Source: Stenotrophomonas maltophilia (GTDB taxonomy: Bacteria; Pseudomonadota; Gammaproteobacteria; Xanthomonadales; Xanthomonadaceae). Taken from it: a stretch of DNA of 64,000 nucleotides. Below the pieces are notes generated by a model. The model was not told the origin of the DNA, made no database searches, and was given only the letters and a program-made list of their open reading frames with translations. The translations under genes were made by a program, and so were the position numbers. The stretch spans positions 1-64,000 of the forward strand of contig NZ_LYVJ01000003.1 in NCBI RefSeq assembly GCF_001676385.1, in the 5' to 3' direction. Of this stretch, positions 63,428 to 64,000 are shown one piece after another; the first letter of the stretch is position 1, and each line of letters opens with the position of its first letter.

Positions 63428-64000
63428 TCAGGCTGCGGGGCGCTGCAGGAAATTGCGCAGCAGGGCGTGCCCGTGTTCGGTGAGGATGGATTCGGGATGG
63501 AACTGCACGCCTTCCACCGGGAACCGGCGGTGGCGCAGGCCCATGATCTCTTCGATCGAACCGTCGTCGTTCTCGGTCCAGGCGGTCACTTCCAGGCAGT
63601 CCGGCAGGCTGCTCTTGTCCACCACCAGCGAGTGGTAGCGCGTGGCCTGGTAGCGGTCGGGCAGGCCGGCGAACACGCCCTTGCCTTCATGGCGGATCGG
63701 CGACGTCTTGCCATGCATGATGTTGCCGGCGCGGATGACCGTGCCGCCGTAGACCTGGCCGATGCTCTGGTGGCCCAGGCACACGCCGAGGATCGGCGTG
63801 GTCGGGCCCAGGCGCTCGATCAGCGCCAGCGACACGCCCGCTTCGTTGGGCGTGCACGGGCCAGGCGAGATGACAATGCGTTCAGGCTTCTGCGCAGCGA
63901 TCTCGTCCACGCTCATCGCGTCGTTGCGCACCACCTTCACCTCGGCGCCCAGCGTCTGCAGGTACTGCACGAGGTTGTAGGTGAAGCTGTCGTAGTTGTC
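63428..64000 (-). CDS. trpG: anthranilate synthase glutamine amidotransferase component TrpG (5' end beyond window)
   Basis: Supplies ammonia from glutamine to TrpE. The visible 190 residues start inside [11 protein letters not shown] (minus-strand 64000 inward), so only a few N-terminal residues are missing. The catalytic Cys lies in [16 protein letters not shown], the His/Glu pair in VQFHPESI, and the oxyanion region in [12 protein letters not shown]. An internal ATG at 63970 is not the real start, as the reading frame is conserved upstream of it. It heads the visible trpG-trpD-trpC-HAD run. Confidence 0.96.
   Translation of the reverse strand, partial: DNYDSFTYNLVQYLQTLGAEVKVVRNDAMSVDEIAAQKPERIVISPGPCTPNEAGVSLALIERLGPTTPILGVCLGHQSIGQVYGGTVIRAGNIMHGKTSPIRHEGKGVFAGLPDRYQATRYHSLVVDKSSLPDCLEVTAWTENDDGSIEEIMGLRHRRFPVEGVQFHPESILTEHGHALLRNFLQRPAA

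Overview
The window is a high-GC, gene-dense chromosomal segment from a gammaproteobacterium of the family Xanthomonadaceae, most likely Stenotrophomonas (S. maltophilia group). The evidence is a Clp-type CRP regulator, a Rho factor with a long disordered N-terminal insert, an RND operon with two pump genes of SmeIJK/MdtABC type, a split trpGDC cluster with a HAD phosphatase gene, and many GTAG-ended palindromes that look like the SMAG (REP-like) repeats known from S. maltophilia. No phage, integrase, IS element, rRNA or CRISPR array was seen.

Layout. 1-3.0 kb: purine synthesis (purH, purD). 3.0-3.8 kb: a small HigBA-like toxin-antitoxin pair. 3.9-8.3 kb (minus): ftsE-ftsX, a tandem-receiver response regulator, ung and rpoH, which keeps the classical ftsEX-rpoH order with two genes inserted. 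8.4-15.7 kb: rhlB, trxA, rho, a CACHE-type diguanylate cyclase and a TonB-C-like secreted protein. 15.7-22.5 kb (minus): aceK, a four-gene overlapping operon (unknown protein, small GTPase, two roadblock proteins) and monomeric isocitrate dehydrogenase. 22.8-26.0 kb: small envelope proteins, a LysM protein and queF. 26.0-26.5 kb: a non-coding composite repeat. 26.5-38.1 kb: a secreted amidohydrolase, the RND operon and a Fur-box-preceded siderophore receptor. 38.2-44.6 kb: a YccS-like membrane protein, an SDR, an LplT-PlsC fusion, two CD225 proteins and a DUF2752 protein. 44.6-45.1 kb: a second copy of the composite repeat. 45.1-54.6 kb: ampE, nudC, erpA, bactofilin plus partner, a c-di-GMP-type REC-GGDEF-EAL regulator with a hybrid kinase, and bfr/bfd. 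54.7-64 kb: rppH, tRNA-Met and tRNA-Gln, rplM-rpsI, coq7, a Gdx/SugE-type SMR, speD, clp, a TSUP transporter and trpC/trpD/trpG (trpG cut by the right edge).

How parts fit together. Several genes belong to second-messenger and polarity control: the diguanylate cyclase, the REC-GGDEF-EAL protein with its hybrid kinase, Clp (a c-di-GMP-responsive regulator in xanthomonads) and the GTPase/roadblock operon. AceK and the monomeric Icd both concern the isocitrate branch point. bfd, bfr and the TonB receptor form an iron theme with Fur-like operators.

The least explained material is non-coding. A family of ~100-bp elements occurs as inverted pairs at two loci; their long stems differ in sequence but stay complementary while an internal motif stays constant. 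Other points are a SMAG dimer read through as protein inside the hybrid kinase, a hairpin plus sigma-E-like promoter at rpoH, and a terminator-containing leader upstream of the SMR gene.
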